Positions 1 to 11,890 are shown, counted from the first letter of the stretch. The stretch: 64,000 nt of DNA from Triplophysa rosa (GCF_024868665.1 NC_079913.1:14157518-14221517), one strand, 5' to 3'. A program made the numbers and translations. The notes: generated by a model from the letters alone, not told the origin.

Positions 1-2868
1 AAGACTTATTTTTATATACAATATCGCGGTTGTTCCAAATAAAATACCGGTGAGGGGAGAAGTTGTGTTTAAAGATTAAAGTCCATGCGAGAAGTGCTTG
101 TTTATGAAATTTTGATAAATTGTAGGGGATTCTGGCAATATTATAGTTACAGATCAATAAAAAAGGTAGCCCACCCAATTTGGAGAAGTAATAGTTTGGG
201 ATAAAATTCCATACTGAATTAGGATTACATAGAAACTGTCTAATCCAATTAAATTTGAAAGTATTGTTCAGAGATGAAAAGTCTAAAAAATTTAACCCCC
301 CATACTCATTTGTATTCATTATTACTGATTTCTTGACATAGTGAATCTTGTTTTTCCAAATAAAATTGAAGAGTATTTTGTCAACTGACCTACACGTTTC
401 ATTGTCTACATACAATGAGAGAGCAGCATAAGTAAATCTTGAAATGCCTTCAGCCTTAGCAAGTAGAATGCTGCCTCTCAGCGTAAGGTCTCTCTGTAAC
501 CACATATTAAATCTTTTTTGGGCCTTTTCTTTAACAGGTTTGAAATTTTGTGTACACCTAATATCTTGATCTTTTGTGATCACAATTCCTAAGTATGTCA
601 CTTCAGATTTAACTGGAATATTATAAATACATGAGTTCTCACAATCTTTAATAGCCATTAATTCACATTTACTTAGGTTTAAGTTGAGCCCTGAGGCTAC
701 AGAAAATAGCTTTACATGCTCAACTGCTAAAGGAATTTGGTAAGCGTCTCTTAAAAACAAGGTGGTGTCATCTGCCAACTGACTAATTATAATTTGCCTG
801 TCCGCTATATTAATACCTTGAATACCACTTTCAATTATAGATGACGATAGCAACTGCACAGAGAGAAGGAATAAGTACGGAGAAATAGGACATCCTTGCC
901 TAACTCCACTAGATAAATCAAAACTTGGTGAAGTGCCATTCTTTAATTTGATTGAGCAATTACAGCTATTGAAAAGTGTTTTGATTACTTTGCAGAACAT
1001 ATCTCCAAAACCAAATTTTTTTAATGATTTAAAAATAAATTGGTGCTCTAGTGAATCGAAAGCCTTGTAGAAATCTAAAAAGAGAATAAAACTATTTTCA
1101 TGTATCAATTCTGAATAATTAATAAATCATTAACTAGTCTTATATTGTTGACAATGTGTCTTTTTTTCATGAAACCTGATTGTGTCTCATCTATTATAGA
1201 ATCTAAAACAGATTTTAATCTTTTGGAGAAAATAAGGGCAAGGACTTTATAGTCATTGTTGAGTAAGCATATAGGGCGCCAGTTATCGATCAAAAGTAAG
1301 TCTTTCTTAGGTTTTGGTAGAAGAGTAATTAAGCCTTGAGTGAGTGTTGGGGGAAGAGATTCATTCTGCATACCTTCTATATAGACTTTAAGTAAAAAAG
1401 GAGAAAGTTCTTTAGAAAACAATTTGTAGATCTCTGCAGTTAGCCCGTCAGTTCCGGGCGATTTATTGGCTTTAAGCTCCAAAATGGAATTATTTACCTC
1501 TAATAAAGTTATTTCACCATCGCAAAAATCTCTATCGCTAGTTGAGATAGTTTTATAGTTTTTAACAGAATCAAAAAAAGCACAGGCAGATTTTTCAGAG
1601 TAATTGGATTGATATAGATTACTATAGAAATTAGCACAAAAATGCGCAATTTCTTGGGGATTATCAGTGACTGTACCATTAATATTTAGCGTTTCAATTA
1701 ATGAAGTTTTTAAACGGCTCTTTTCTAGTCTAAAAAAGTATGAACTATTGCATTCTCCCTCCTCCAGCCATTTTTGTCTAGATCTTATATAAGCGCCCTG
1801 TGCTCTGTAAATGTACATTCCATCTAAATCATGCTGTAATTTAGTATACCTGTGCTTTTCCGATTCAGTAAGTGATTCAGGGGATCTAAAGGAAAACGTT
1901 GTAATTTCAGACACCACCCTATTTTCCTCTGCTCTTTTAAGTTTAGCTAATTCACTTCCAAATTTCCTTAAATATTTACTTATTTCAAATTTCAACAATT
2001 CCCACTGACAGCAATACGAACCTAAAGCTGAGGCCCTCCTCCAATATTGTTCTATTAATGAAGAGATGTATTTTTTAACATCTTCGAATTGAAGAAGAGA
2101 ATTGTTCAATTTCCAGTAGGAGGGGGTTGAATGGCTATTAAAAGATGATGAAAGATTGACCTTGAGAGAGATTGCCTTGTGATCGGTTAGCGGTGTAGCA
2201 TAAATATTCACTGAACTGCAATTATTTGCTAAACTATGAGAAATAAGCCAGTAATCTATTCGTGACTGCTTGGAATGGTCCTTGCTGCTCCATGTATAAA
2301 GACTTTGTTGCAGGTATTTCTCTCTCCAGATATCAATAATATCGAATTGCATCATAAAAGCATGCATCAACTCATTTATAGAGGTAGTTCTTGGGGGAAA
2401 CCTATCCAACTCACAATTTATTGTCATATTAAAATCTCCACCTAAAATTAGTGTAGCATTGGGATATTTATTTAACCAGTTCTGTACGTGTTCACTTATC
2501 TCATCTATTAGATTAGAATTATCTTGAGAAGAGTTGTATCCATAAATATTTAACAGAATACAGGTAGTTTGAGCAAATGAAATCACTAGCAAAAGAAAAT
2601 GACCCTTTGGGTCGCTGCGAGCATGTATTATTTGCACAGCAAAATTATTCTTCAAAATGGCGACACCTGCTGAGCGCTCTGTGCCATGAGCCAGCCATAC
2701 CTCATTGCCCCACTGGGACCTCCAAAATTTAACATCATCATGTGTGGAATGGGTTTCTTGAAAAAAACAAAAGTCTGAACTGTGCTTTTTAACAAACAAA
2801 AAGAGTGCTTTGCACTTCACATTGTTTCTTAATCCCCTGGCATTAAGAGAAATAAAAGATAACGACAT
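1..2868 (-). pseudogene. LINE ORF2: endonuclease and reverse transcriptase (frameshifted, partial)
   Basis: The minus-strand frame starts at the ATG at 2866-2868 (MSLSFISLNARG). About residues 1-240 are an apurinic-type endonuclease, with QETHS near the start, GGDFNM and the SRIDYWLIS and LTDHKAI blocks. The reverse transcriptase follows, with NWRPICLLNNDYK and TQSGFMKKRHI. The frame stops at 1105. The protein then resumes one nucleotide out of frame at about 1118-1125 and runs open to position 1, including LADDTTLF (catalytic aspartates, about 761-780) and the SGVRQGCPISP block. One small indel therefore separates the two halves. The C-terminus lies outside the window. Similarity to L1/Tx1 is from motif recognition, not a search. 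Confidence 0.85.
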
Positions 2869-2944
2869 TAACCAATTAACCAATGAACAATGAACAACAA
2901 CAAATGGATATCAAAAAGGTAGAGTCAGAATTGAGTAGTAAAGA

Positions 2945-3420
2945 GAAAAAAAAAAAAAGAGCAGAGCTCTTGTAACCATTTTTAAAGTTTAGCTGTCACA
3001 TACCAATGTTTCAATGGCAGCTCAACTTAATCACATAAAGAAATAAAAATAACAGAGTTCAAGTAATATATATATATATTTTTCAACAGCTGTCATAGCC
3101 TATGTTTGATGCAGTCTAACGGACTAACAGAGGTCAGAGAAATTTCCAAAAGTGCAGTTCACGTGATCACTTTTCAAGATTTAGCCGTCATATGTCAATA
3201 TTTAATGCAATCCAATGGATTAACAGAAAAAGGAAAAAATTCCAAAATTGTATAGATCAAGAGATCATTTTTCAAGATTTAGCCATCATACGCCAATGTT
3301 TAATGCCGTCCAATGGATTAACAGAAAAAGGAAAAAATTCCAAAAGTGCAGAGTTCAAGTGATCACTTTACAAGATTTAGCTGTCATATGCCAATGTTTC
3401 AAAGGCCACTGCTAATGGAG
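2945..3420 (-). repeat. Tandem repeats of about 97 bp between ORF1 and ORF2
   Basis: Four to five diverged units lie between the two LINE ORFs. The marker TTCAAGATTTAGC recurs at about 3173, 3271 and 3369 (98-bp spacing), with weaker units near 2985 and 3080. Each unit also repeats an AACAGAAAAAGGAAAAAATTCC-like stretch and a GTGATCACTTT-like stretch. The block fills almost the whole inter-ORF space. Confidence 0.8.
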
Positions 3421-3421
3421 T

Positions 3422-4264
3422 TTATGGCGAGATCTCAATACCATCTATAAACGCACGTGCTCCGATGTAATAAGCAGACTTCCCAGCAGCCCTCGCCTCT
3501 TTTACCTTAGGCCACAAAATCCTTCTTCTCTCCCGGTCTGACGAGGTCAGATCTTCAGCAAAGCGCAGGTTATTGTTCTTAAGAAACTGGGACTTTTTAG
3601 CAGCTTTCCATAAGGCATCGCGGACCACCCGTGAAGTAAACTGCATGATGATGGCGCGAGGTCTCGTGTTGTCACCTCCCTTCCCCAGCCGATGGACAGA
3701 GTCAACAGCATCGGGGTATTTGCTTCTGGCCTCCGGATACGTCTCACCACAAACACGAATAACTTCGGATCTGATGTTTTCCTTGTATGTCTCGGGTACC
3801 CCAAATAGCCTCAAATTCCACCTTCGAGAATATCTCTCCAGATCAGAGATGCGTGTCTCATTTGCTCCTCCGAGGCGCTCTTGAGCTTTAAGCCTGACAT
3901 TAACGTCTTTCACATTTTTTTGAAGATCCTTTACTTCAGCACACACAAAGTCAATTGTTTGCTTAAGCTCTTCTATCTTGATAGCATTGGCGCTAATCAT
4001 CCCCTCGAGAGCATCAGATCGATTGTTAATCAACGCAGAGAGTGTAGAAATTATGGCAGAATCAGCCAGCTCGTCTGAGTTTAAAATTTTACCTTTTTTT
4101 TGAGCAGGTGGTTTGCTTGGAGTGTCCGGGAGCGGAGTGGTGGAATAATCGCACTCATTTGATGCAGAAGCAGCGTAATCGTGGACGTCCATACTGCTGT
4201 CGATAACATTGTCCGATCGTTCCTTCCGTTTCTCCATCTTTGACATGTTTGTAGAACTATACAT
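3422..4264 (-). CDS. LINE ORF1 protein (coiled coil and RNA-binding domain)
   Basis: This 280-residue ORF begins with ATG at 4262-4264. The N-terminal 60 residues are polar and low in complexity. Residues of about 75-140 are rich in heptad-like Ile, Leu and Val and charged residues, suggesting the trimerising coiled coil of L1 ORF1p. Residues of about 140-270 contain RRWNLRLFGVPE, followed by RPRAIIMQF and the C-terminal block with LRFAEDLTSSDRERRR, which match the RRM-like and C-terminal domains of L1 ORF1 (transposase_22 type). In this family the protein binds the element's RNA and escorts it during target-primed reverse transcription. The frame is intact, unlike ORF2. Confidence 0.85.
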   Translation of the reverse strand: MYSSTNMSKMEKRKERSDNVIDSSMDVHDYAASASNECDYSTTPLPDTPSKPPAQKKGKILNSDELADSAIISTLSALINNRSDALEGMISANAIKIEELKQTIDFVCAEVKDLQKNVKDVNVRLKAQERLGGANETRISDLERYSRRWNLRLFGVPETYKENIRSEVIRVCGETYPEARSKYPDAVDSVHRLGKGGDNTRPRAIIMQFTSRVVRDALWKAAKKSQFLKNNNLRFAEDLTSSDRERRRILWPKVKEARAAGKSAYYIGARAFIDGIEISP

Positions 4265-4396
4265 TTAGTGCACTATACGTTTAAGTCGAATTCCATAATT
4301 AAATATTGATAAAATATAGCTACTTTCTTGAGAACATTAAAGTTTGGTTAGGAGCTCTGACAACTTCGTTTTATCAGGGCGCCATCTTGGCGATCA

Positions 4397-4965
4397 CCCT
4401 AACGATACACTGCTTCGCAGCAGAACGAAAGATGCGTGACGTCATGTGAAAAGGGCGTATAGCTGCTTGGAGGTGCTCTTGCTATGACGTAAATAGCTGT
4501 CTGAAAGGCCGCCTAGTGGCATGACTTTCGTTAAACGACTTGGCGTGGTGCTGTAGACGCTCTTTCTGCATGTGCTGAGAGCAACGCGAACGTGCTGCTT
4601 TCGTATGCAGTGTAAAAATACATTCTTGATGTGCCAAATTTGAACATTATCACTTTAGTACAACGGGCATACAATAAAGCCAGCTCGCGTCTGTTCGTCA
4701 GCATTATACTCGACAACAGCACATTGCTTCTTGTGTTGCAGGCAGTCTCGCTTCACCGCCCGATCACCACTCGCTATTAGATATTGGGGATGCGTTTATC
4801 TATCTCAGCATACAGACAAACACGGACAGAGCCAGTTCACAACAGTGTAATTAAGCGCACGGAAAAATTTAAACGCAAACCGGAAAACCGCAATTCACTC
4901 ACGTATTGAACCGTGGAGGTCGTACCGAATGGTTCAATATTATATTGAGTATTGTGGCATCCCTA
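4397..4965. repeat. Possible remnant of a hAT-like element
   Basis: The segment upstream of the LINE has no convincing gene. Its right end reads TGAGTATTGTGGCATCCCTA, the form of a hAT-type terminal inverted repeat read outward. The matching left end is not visible and may have been lost when the LINE inserted. It contains a perfect TGACGTCA (4437-4444). Low confidence. Confidence 0.3.
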
Positions 4966-5274
4966 GTATGTGGCATCCCAAACTTCTATAATAAAATGAT
5001 ATAAAAATACTTTTCGCTTACCCAAAATTCACCAATGAGTTACATGCAGGACAGTTTTTTTTAATGAACCGATGTGATCTGTTATGAAACAATATAGAAA
5101 ACCATTGCAACAAACTGGACCAGCATTTATGAACTTACTAAGTGTATCCCAAGGAGTAGCCAGGTTACAACTGTGGCTTCACGGCCACTTGAAATTTAGA
5201 CTAAATAAAGGAAACATGTCATGTATGTCACTGTATGCGTGGAATGATCTTAAAAACTTCTGCACTAATGTAAG
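4966..5274. other. Unassigned spacer
   Basis: AT-rich sequence between the hAT-like remnant and the LTR-like repeat. I see no gene, RNA or clear repeat here. Confidence 0.5.
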
Positions 5275-5794
5275 TGTTATGGTTTCTAGGAAAGAACCCA
5301 AGTGCAGGCAGCGCTGAAGGGGTAAAAAAATAATTTATTAAACACAAAAGAAAAACCCACGATGGGGAAACACGGTAACAAAACAAGAATACAACTAATA
5401 TAAAAACTTGAGAACAAAACACTTCCAACAAGGGGGCAAAAATAAACTAAATGCTACACAACGACACAACGTCAAACAAACACGATTTGGGTAGGTAAGG
5501 CAAAAGGCAAGGCGAGACAAGGCAAGGTAAGGCAAAAGTATGGCAAGGTACACATAGCAAACACGCAAATGGTACAAAACGAACGAGCACAGGACAAGAA
5601 GACACAAAGGCATAGTATAGGGGAACTAACAAAGGATAATTAACAAGGGACAGGTGTCGGTAATGAAACACTGAAGGGAAGATAAACGAGAGAACGAGAG
5701 GGGCGGGGCCATAGACGAGACCGGAGAGAATGCATATTATGTCGTGACCGACAATAATATGTTTCTCTCCACACAAAACAGGAGGCTCATGACA
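5275..5794 (-). mobile_element. LTR-like repeat, copy 1 (Ty3/gypsy-like)
   Basis: Read on the minus strand this starts TGTCATGAGCC and ends AACCATAACA. Near the end it has a TTTATTAAAT-like poly(A) region and, near the start, a hairpin that becomes GACAATAATATG at 5750-5761. The same sequence order recurs at 30832-31387, so the two are copies of one family. TG...CA ends with an internal poly(A) signal suggest a long terminal repeat. I found no 5-bp target duplication. The adjacent 5795-6138 has proline-rich frames on the minus strand and may be internal sequence of the same element, without a recognisable gag or pol motif. Confidence 0.5.
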
Positions 5795-6163
5795 GAAGGC
5801 GTTCACCAAGGGGCAGACAAGACTGGGTAACAGACAACATCCAAGAAAACATAGTAAACATCAACAAGGGTAAACATGAAATAACAATAAAGGGGTTGGG
5901 GGTGACACAATAAAAATAACAAACATGGGAGGGGGGGTGGGCGAACGAAAGAGTCCATAGGGGGAAGTCCAAAGGGATTGGTGCTGGGTGGGGGAGTCAT
6001 AGTCCGGGGGGACTTTATCGGGGCAGGTTTGGCTGCCGGTTGGAGTGCCAGCAGGGCCGGACAGGTTGCCGAACTGGAGGCAGGGCAGCGCAGGGTCACC
6101 GGCTGGAACGCCAGCTGAGTCACAAGAAGAGGCAGAACCATTCAATTCAATTCAATTCAATTT

Positions 6164-7186
6164 TATTTATATAGCGCTTTTCACAATGTGCATTGTTCCA
6201 AAGCAGCTTTACAGGAGCAAATAAGAAAACACAGAAAGGTAAAACACAGCACAGTGCATGGTGTTTATAGACCAAGCAAGATCATTATAATAAATAATAT
6301 CTAATAAATAAATGAATAAATAAATAAATAAATGCAGTCTCCCGGTGAGCAAGCCAACACTGCACTGCTCTGCTGTGGCGAGGAACCCAAACTCCAATGA
6401 TGAATAATGGAGAAAAAAAAAAAAAACTCGGGAGAAAAGGGCCAGATCTCCTCTGACGTGTCATAGCTGCACTCAGTGACCCCGACCAAAGCCACCGAGC
6501 AACGTCCACGAAGAACAGGGAGAGCCCACGAGCCGCGACCCAGGAAACCCCACCCGCCGAAACCGTGCAGGTCCAACCCGGTCCCATTCCGCGATCAACA
6601 ACAGACAACAGAGGAACAACCAGGGAAAAGTAGTAATGGCATAATTAACTTTATTCCTCTGTTGTCCGACATCGACCACAAAACAAGACCAACCAGACCA
6701 GACCCACACAGTCCCAACAAATGAAACGCCCCGAACCACAACCAACAAGCCCCCCCACTCCCTACAGCACCCACCCAGCTACCTCCAATCAAAGTCACCG
6801 AGTGCAGCCATAACTTCAAACTGCTGTCATGTGATGTAAGTTTAGCATTAAATACCAAGTATTGTAAATTTAGAATTTATGTGACAGGTAGTCCGTCTTT
6901 GCTCTCGGTTGGGGATGGAATTGTCTGAGCTGGGCCGGCCAGATGGTCGCCTTTTTCTTGGGTGGTGATGGAATTGCCTTGGATGGAGCTGGATGGTCAG
7001 TCAGTCCGCAGGCTCTCGCAGGAGGATGGTACGGGATTTTCCGATGTAGCTGGCGTAATCTCTAGTTGTGGATGGGCATATGACGTTCATCTGGGCCTGG
7101 CGGAATCTCTCCCTACCTCGGGATGGGCATCCCGAGGCGAGGGCAGAAACAGAAAGAGAATAATTAGCGTAGCTGCTGTTCATTAG
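6164..7186 (-). other. 3' untranslated region of the L2-type LINE
   Basis: No reading frame here looks coding. The part at 6341-6420 is shared with the short LINE tail inside tprkb intron 1, with the same order of blocks including GGGTTCCTCGCCAC in that copy. A run of A (6414-6426) and short AATA repeats (6300-6330) lie near the 3' end. Confidence 0.7.
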
Positions 7187-10100
7187 CTATGTATTAGTGA
7201 ATGCTTGGCTGAAAAGATGTGTCTTTAATCTAGATTTAAATTGGGAGAGTGTGTCTGACCCTCGAATAGTATCGGGGAGGCTATTCCAGAGTTTAGGTGC
7301 TACGTATGAGAAAGCTCTACCCCCTTTGGTGGATTTAGTTATTCTAGGTGTTATCAAAAGTCTGGAGTTTTGAGATCTTAGAGAGCGTGATGGGTTGTAG
7401 TGTGGTAGAAGCTCTGTTATGTAGGTAGGGGCTAAACCGTTTAAGGCTTTATAAGTAATTAAAAGAACTTTAAAGTCAATACGATACTTAATGGGTAACC
7501 AGTGAAGGGTTGATAACATTGGGGTTATGTGATCGTATTTTCTGGACCTGGTTAGAACTCTGGCAGCTGCATTCTGAACTAACTGTAGTTTGTTTATTGA
7601 TGCTGCAGGACAACCACTAAGCAGTGCATTACAGTAGTCAAGTCTTGAGGTCACAAATGCATGAATAAGCTTCTCTGCGTCAGCCACACATAAAATATTT
7701 CGCAATTTGGCAACATTTCTAAGGTGGAAGAAGGCTGTTTTTGTGACATTTGAGATGTGATTTTTAAATGACAGGTTGCTGTCTAATATAACGCCAAGGT
7801 CTTTAACTGTATTTGTTGGAGTAACAGTGCAGCCTTCAATTTGCAGGTCATAATCCGAAATATTCTGCTCACGTGTCTTTGGTCCGATAAGTAATATTTC
7901 TGTTTTATTAGAATTTAAAAGAAGGAAATTACAAGTCATCCAATGCTTTATATCGTCGATGCACTCTGCCAATTTGGATAGTTGGAAGGAATCATCTGGT
8001 CTTGATGAGATATATAGCTGAGTATCATCTGCATAACAGTGGAAGCTAATTCCATGTTTTCTAATAATGTTTCCAAGGGGCAGCATGTATATGGAGAATA
8101 GCAAGGGTCCTAAAACCGATCCCTGAGGTAATCCATAATTTACTTGCGTTAGATTTGATGATTCCCCATTTAAATGGACAAATTGATGTCTGTCTGATAA
8201 GTAAGATCTGAACCATTGTAGTGCCTGTCCCTGAATACCGGTATAATTGTGTAAGCGATCTAGAAGTATTTTATGGTCTACAGTATCGAACGCAGCACTA
8301 AGGTCGAGCAGGACTAGGAGTGAGATGTTACCTTTATCTGATGCTATAAGCAGGTCGTTTGTAATTTTAACGAGCGCAGTTTCAGTACTATGATGCGGTC
8401 TAAAGCCTGACTGGAATTTTTCGTGTATGTCATTATTTTGTAAGAAAGAGCACAACTGAGTGGACACTACTTTTTCTAGTATTTTAGACAGGTAAGGGAG
8501 ATTTGAAATCGGTCTATAGTTTCCTAGTTCATTGGGGTCTAAGTTTGGTTTCTTGATAAGAGGCTTAATGACGGCCAGTTTAAAGGGTCCTGGGACATGG
8601 CCTAGATTAATTGACGAGTTGATAATGTTATAAATGGGCTCAATTGCAACGGGTAATAACTCTTTTAATAATTTAGTTGGTATGGGGTCTAATAAGCAAG
8701 TTGTAGGTTTAGATGTTGCAATAAGTTTAATTAAATCTTCCTGTTTTATAGGTGAAAAACACTGTAGCCTTTCTTTTGGGGCGATGGTTGGTACTAATTT
8801 ATAGGACAGACTTGGAGGTTGAGTTTTTACTATTTTGTCTCGTATGTTTTCGATTTTCTCTGTAAAAAAATTCATGAAATCATTGCTACCAAGGTGCGGC
8901 GGAATACCCAGGTCAGGTGAAGTCTGTTTATTTGTTAGTTTAGCAACTGTACTAAATAAAAACCTTGGATTGTTTTTGTTAGTTTCTATGAGGTTACGGA
9001 GGTGCTCAGCCTTTGCTGCTTTTAGTGCCTTTTTATAACAGTTTGCACTCTCTTTCCACGCAATTTTAAAGACCTCTAATTGGGTTTGTTTCCATTTGCG
9101 CTCCAGTTTACGTGTTTCTCTTTTAAGGGCGCGAGTGGTGCTATTGTACCATGGTGCTGCGTTTTTCTCATTAATCTTTTTTGACTTCATAGGTGCGACA
9201 GCTTCTAATGTATTAGAGAAAATAGTGCCCAATTTGCTGGTCATGTCATCGAGCGATTCTATATTTATTGGTATGGTTATTAAAGGAGTCAGATCTGGCA
9301 AGCTCTTTGCGAAACTATCTTTAGTAGTCGAGGTAATTGTTCTACCCTGTCGATAACGAGTTAAACGGCTGATTTCTGCAGTGCGCAGTGTACATGTTAT
9401 AAGATAGTGATCAGTGACATCGTCGCTTTGAGGTATAATATCTATATTGGTTAGATCGGCTCCGTGAGATATAATCAAGTCTAGTGTATGATTAAATCGA
9501 TGAGTGGGTCCATTGATGTGTTGTGTTACTCCAAAAGAGTGTAATAGCTCTGTAAACGCCACTGCTAATGCATCGTTAGCACTATCTACGTGGATATTAA
9601 AGTCTCCGACAATTAGTACTTTATCAACGTTAACCAATAGGTCCGATAGGAAGTCCGCAAACTCTTTCAGAAAATCAGTGTAGGGACCAGGGGGTCTATA
9701 CACTGTAGCCAACGTACAAGAAAGCAATGGTTTTTTACTGTCAATTGGAACAATTATGTTCAACGCAAGCACTTCAAATGATTTAAATTTATGCTCCGTT
9801 CTCTGAGTTACAGTAAGAAAGTCTCTAAAGATTGTTGCGACACCGCCACCTCGACCAACCGGACGTGGCTCATGCATATAACAGTAGCTTGGTGGTGTAC
9901 ACTCATTTAGACCGTAATAATCATTTGGTTTAAGCCAGGTTTCGGTAAGGCAAAGTATATCAAAACTGTTGTCTGTGATCATTTCATTTACAATAACTGC
10001 TTTTGAATTTAGTGATCTAATATTAAGTAGGCCGAACTTTATGAGTTTGTTTTGGTCGTTTATTACATTGTCCTCAGGTTTAATCACGATTAGATTTTTT

Positions 10101-10249
10101 CTCTGAGATTTGGCTATTTTGTTATTTTGTAGTATTATTCGGGGGACAGACACAGTCTCTATGCATTTGGAAGCAGTAACATTTATAACAGATGAGTGGG
10201 AGGAACACAGACTATGGTTGAAGTTTTGACTTACCGCTGGGAGACGTAG
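7187..10249 (-). CDS. L2-type LINE ORF2: endonuclease and reverse transcriptase
   Basis: The frame is open from the TGA at 10250-10252 down to 7187. I can read 988 residues from a GTG at 10153, plus 32 upstream codons. No obvious ATG marks the start. The N-terminal third is an AP-type endonuclease ([52 protein letters not shown]). The reverse transcriptase has [54 protein letters not shown] and the catalytic CYADDTQLY. The C-terminal part has [13 protein letters not shown] and [10 protein letters not shown], as in the CR1/L2 group. No stop or frameshift is visible across the domain set, so this ORF2 may encode a complete enzyme. Confidence 0.9.
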   Translation of the reverse strand, partial: LRLPAVSQNFNHSLCSSHSSVINVTASKCIETVSVPRIILQNNKIAKSQRKNLIVIKPEDNVINDQNKLIKFGLLNIRSLNSKAVIVNEMITDNSFDILCLTETWLKPNDYYGLNECTPPSYCYMHEPRPVGRGGGVATIFRDFLTVTQRTEHKFKSFEVLALNIIVPIDSKKPLLSCTLATVYRPPGPYTDFLKEFADFLSDLLVNVDKVLIVGDFNIHVDSANDALAVAFTELLHSFGVTQHINGPTHRFNHTLDLIISHGADLTNIDIIPQSDDVTDHYLITCTLRTAEISRLTRYRQGRTITSTTKDSFAKSLPDLTPLITIPINIESLDDMTSKLGTIFSNTLEAVAPMKSKKINEKNAAPWYNSTTRALKRETRKLERKWKQTQLEVFKIAWKESANCYKKALKAAKAEHLRNLIETNKNNPRFLFSTVAKLTNKQTSPDLGIPPHLGSNDFMNFFTEKIENIRDKIVKTQPPSLSYKLVPTIAPKERLQCFSPIKQEDLIKLIATSKPTTCLLDPIPTKLLKELLPVAIEPIYNIINSSINLGHVPGPFKLAVIKPLIKKPNLDPNELGNYRPISNLPYLSKILEKVVSTQLCSFLQNNDIHEKFQSGFRPHHSTETALVKITNDLLIASDKGNISLLVLLDLSAAFDTVDHKILLDRLHNYTGIQGQALQWFRSYLSDRHQFVHLNGESSNLTQVNYGLPQGSVLGPLLFSIYMLPLGNIIRKHGISFHCYADDTQLYISSRPDDSFQLSKLAECIDDIKHWMTCNFLLLNSNKTEILLIGPKTREQNISDYDLQIEGCTVTPTNTVKDLGVILDSNLSFKNHISNVTKTAFFHLRNVAKLRNILCVADAEKLIHAFVTSRLDYCNALLSGCPAASINKLQLVQNAAARVLTRSRKYDHITPMLSTLHWLPIKYRIDFKVLLITYKALNGLAPTYITELLPHYNPSRSLRSQNSRLLITPRITKSTKGGRAFSYVAPKLWNSLPDTIRGSDTLSQFKSRLKTHLFSQAFTNT

Positions 10250-11125
10250 TCAAGCGGTGCGTAGCGTCTTTGAGATGTTGTCAGACAGAAGAACCGCTCC
10301 GATGCTGCTGGGGTGCAGGCCGTCAGGGCGAAAGAGCCTAGGTCGCTCCCAGAACAGATCAAAATGATCAACAGAGAGCAGCTTCTGTTCAATACACCAT
10401 GACATCAACCATTTATTTAGAGCAAATAGTCTACTGAACTTTTCATTCCCTCGTCGGTAGGTAGGAAGCGGCCCTGATACGATGATCCTCGCCGTGGGCG
10501 ATGCGTTGCGTACCATCTCGATCAGACTCCTGAAGTCCCTCTTCAGGATCTCCGACTGCCTCATCCTGACGTCATTCACCCCCGTGTGCAGCACGACAGC
10601 TCCGACGTTAGCATCGTCCTTCAGGATCGCAGGTACCTGCGCAGAGACATCAAGAACACGGGCGCCAGGAAAACAATGAAGTGCGCACCTTACCTTTAGT
10701 GGAGGAAGCGCATAAGTTCCGGACGATTGAGTCTCCGATGACCACAGCGTTGCATTCCGTCTTGCAGAGGGCGGCAAAGCGGCGGTTGGGTCATCGCTCC
10801 AGTCCTGGCTCGCGCCTTTCGCCGTGGGTGTGCCGGTGCAGGAGTGAAGTTCATTTGGGCTGACCGTGTTCTCGAAGCCTGGGCTCTGTGCAGAGAAACA
10901 CGCGGAGTAGAAGTGGAAGGAGTATTAAAATCGCGATGAAAACTTACCGCGGATTTGCGAGCGTCAGCTCTGGATGTTTCCAGCGCCGTTTTTACGTTCT
11001 CGCAGCCGTGTCTGCTTCTCTAGTAGATCCTGGATCTGCTTCTCCACAGCCTCCAGTTCCGACTGATGTGCGATCGTTTCCTCATCTGCACTCAGAGGTA
11101 CAAACACATCTGAAACATTAGCCAT
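10250..11125 (-). pseudogene. L2-type LINE ORF1 (coiled coil, then SGNH esterase), frame-broken
   Basis: An ATG at 11123-11125 opens a short acidic and coiled-coil-like N-terminus (MANVSDVFVPLSADEE, then repeated Leu, Glu and Gln). It runs into a TGA after about 54 codons through a 1-nt shift. The C-terminal frame, 10250-10777, holds the esterase blocks LHTGVNDVR and RPDGLHPSSIGA (family Asn and Asp/His positions). The block with the expected catalytic serine, GDSIVRN (about 10718-10740), sits in a different frame, so small indels flank it near 10685 and 10790. The final TGA (10250-10252) is in the same frame as ORF2. Sequence at 10882-10950 resembles a GT-AG intron. Confidence 0.75.
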
Positions 11126-11410
11126 TAGTGATGTAATAATGAGAACAGTGTGTTAAGCAGTAAGCAGACAGGCTGGGAATGCTAACAGCCTGAGGCTAAT
11201 AGCGAGTGATCCGATAAAAATAAATTATCGGTGCGTTTAAGGACGATTTTTGGTATGGGATATACTTAAGGATATGTTTTACCCTCGGTGAATAACAATT
11301 TAAAACACAAGTCTTAAGATATAACAAGAATAAACGATGTATTAAGAATAAGTTTGAAAGAGCTCCGACTCAAACCACGCGCTCTCAGCAAACAGGAAGT
11401 GACGTCTTGA

Positions 11411-11890
11411 CAACCATGACAGTAAGATTCCTGAAAAATGTAAGTAGTGTAACATTTAGTTCAAAATCAGAATATAGTCAGTTAAATAGTCAGATCTAGA
11501 ATTAATTTAGTTGGTAAAACATAAAAAAGGGTGAAAATGGCTTTACATTTTAGCGTTGTGAAAGGACAAAAACTAAGTAATGTATATAACGTGTCATTGC
11601 GTAACATGTATACGTGTCCGGCTCGCTAATGCCTTCTCTTTGCGTGCATTCGCGTTAATAACGTCCATCTGTCCGGCCTAAGCATTCATTCCGGTCCCAT
11701 ACATTAGCGGCCCACCAGGAAAAGTTCCGATAGTCCAGATGGCTGGTCTGCCCCTGGTCACGGCCGTAGGCCGTCGGTGGGACGGCCGTTCTGGACTTTG
11801 ACAAAATGTCCTACTGGTCAGTCGGCCCCTGAGCAATAATACAATAGGTACTAATATAAAGTTACTAGTTTCAACAAAAGCCAGATCAAT
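11411..11890. repeat. Repeat fragments with a hAT-like end
   Basis: No gene is visible. The stretch 11698-11756 (GCGGCCCACCAGGAAAAG, then a GATGGCTGGTCTGCCCCTG end) matches the right end of the hAT-like element at 14290-15562. A second outward-reading end, GTCAGTCGGCCCCTG, lies at about 11819-11833. This looks like a decayed copy of that family without a recognisable left end. Confidence 0.4.

Larger units (their letters stand above)
1..4390 (-). mobile_element. L1/Tx1-type LINE, cut by the window edge
   Basis: This is a non-LTR retrotransposon read on the minus strand. From right to left it has a short 5' untranslated stretch (about 4265-4390), ORF1 (3422-4264), a spacer made of roughly 97-bp repeats, and ORF2 (2868 down to the window edge). 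An ORF1 with coiled coil plus RNA-binding fold, followed by an endonuclease/reverse transcriptase ORF2, is the L1 layout, and the wording of both proteins is closest to the Tx1/L1 group of fish. ORF2 is broken by one frameshift, so this copy is not intact. The 5' boundary near 4390 is approximate and I saw no target-site duplication. Confidence 0.85.
6139..11410 (-). mobile_element. L2-type LINE, nearly full length
   Basis: A minus-strand non-LTR element. Its 3' end is the (TTGAA)n run at about 6139-6163 joined to the conserved tail that includes TTTATTTATATAGCGC. Going upstream there is a 3' untranslated region (to 7186), ORF2 (endonuclease plus reverse transcriptase), ORF1 with a C-terminal SGNH/GDSL-type esterase domain, and 5' sequence to roughly 11410. 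The same 3' tail occurs at 24505-25083 (plus strand) and around 32354-34450 (minus strand), so this family has several copies in the window. Esterase-type ORF1 proteins are known from CR1/L2-group LINEs. The 5' boundary is approximate. Confidence 0.85.

Noticed and set aside
5803..6145. Proline-rich minus-strand ORFs as a gag gene
   Set aside because: No capsid or zinc-knuckle motif is visible and several frames are open at once, so the composition is biased rather than clearly coding.
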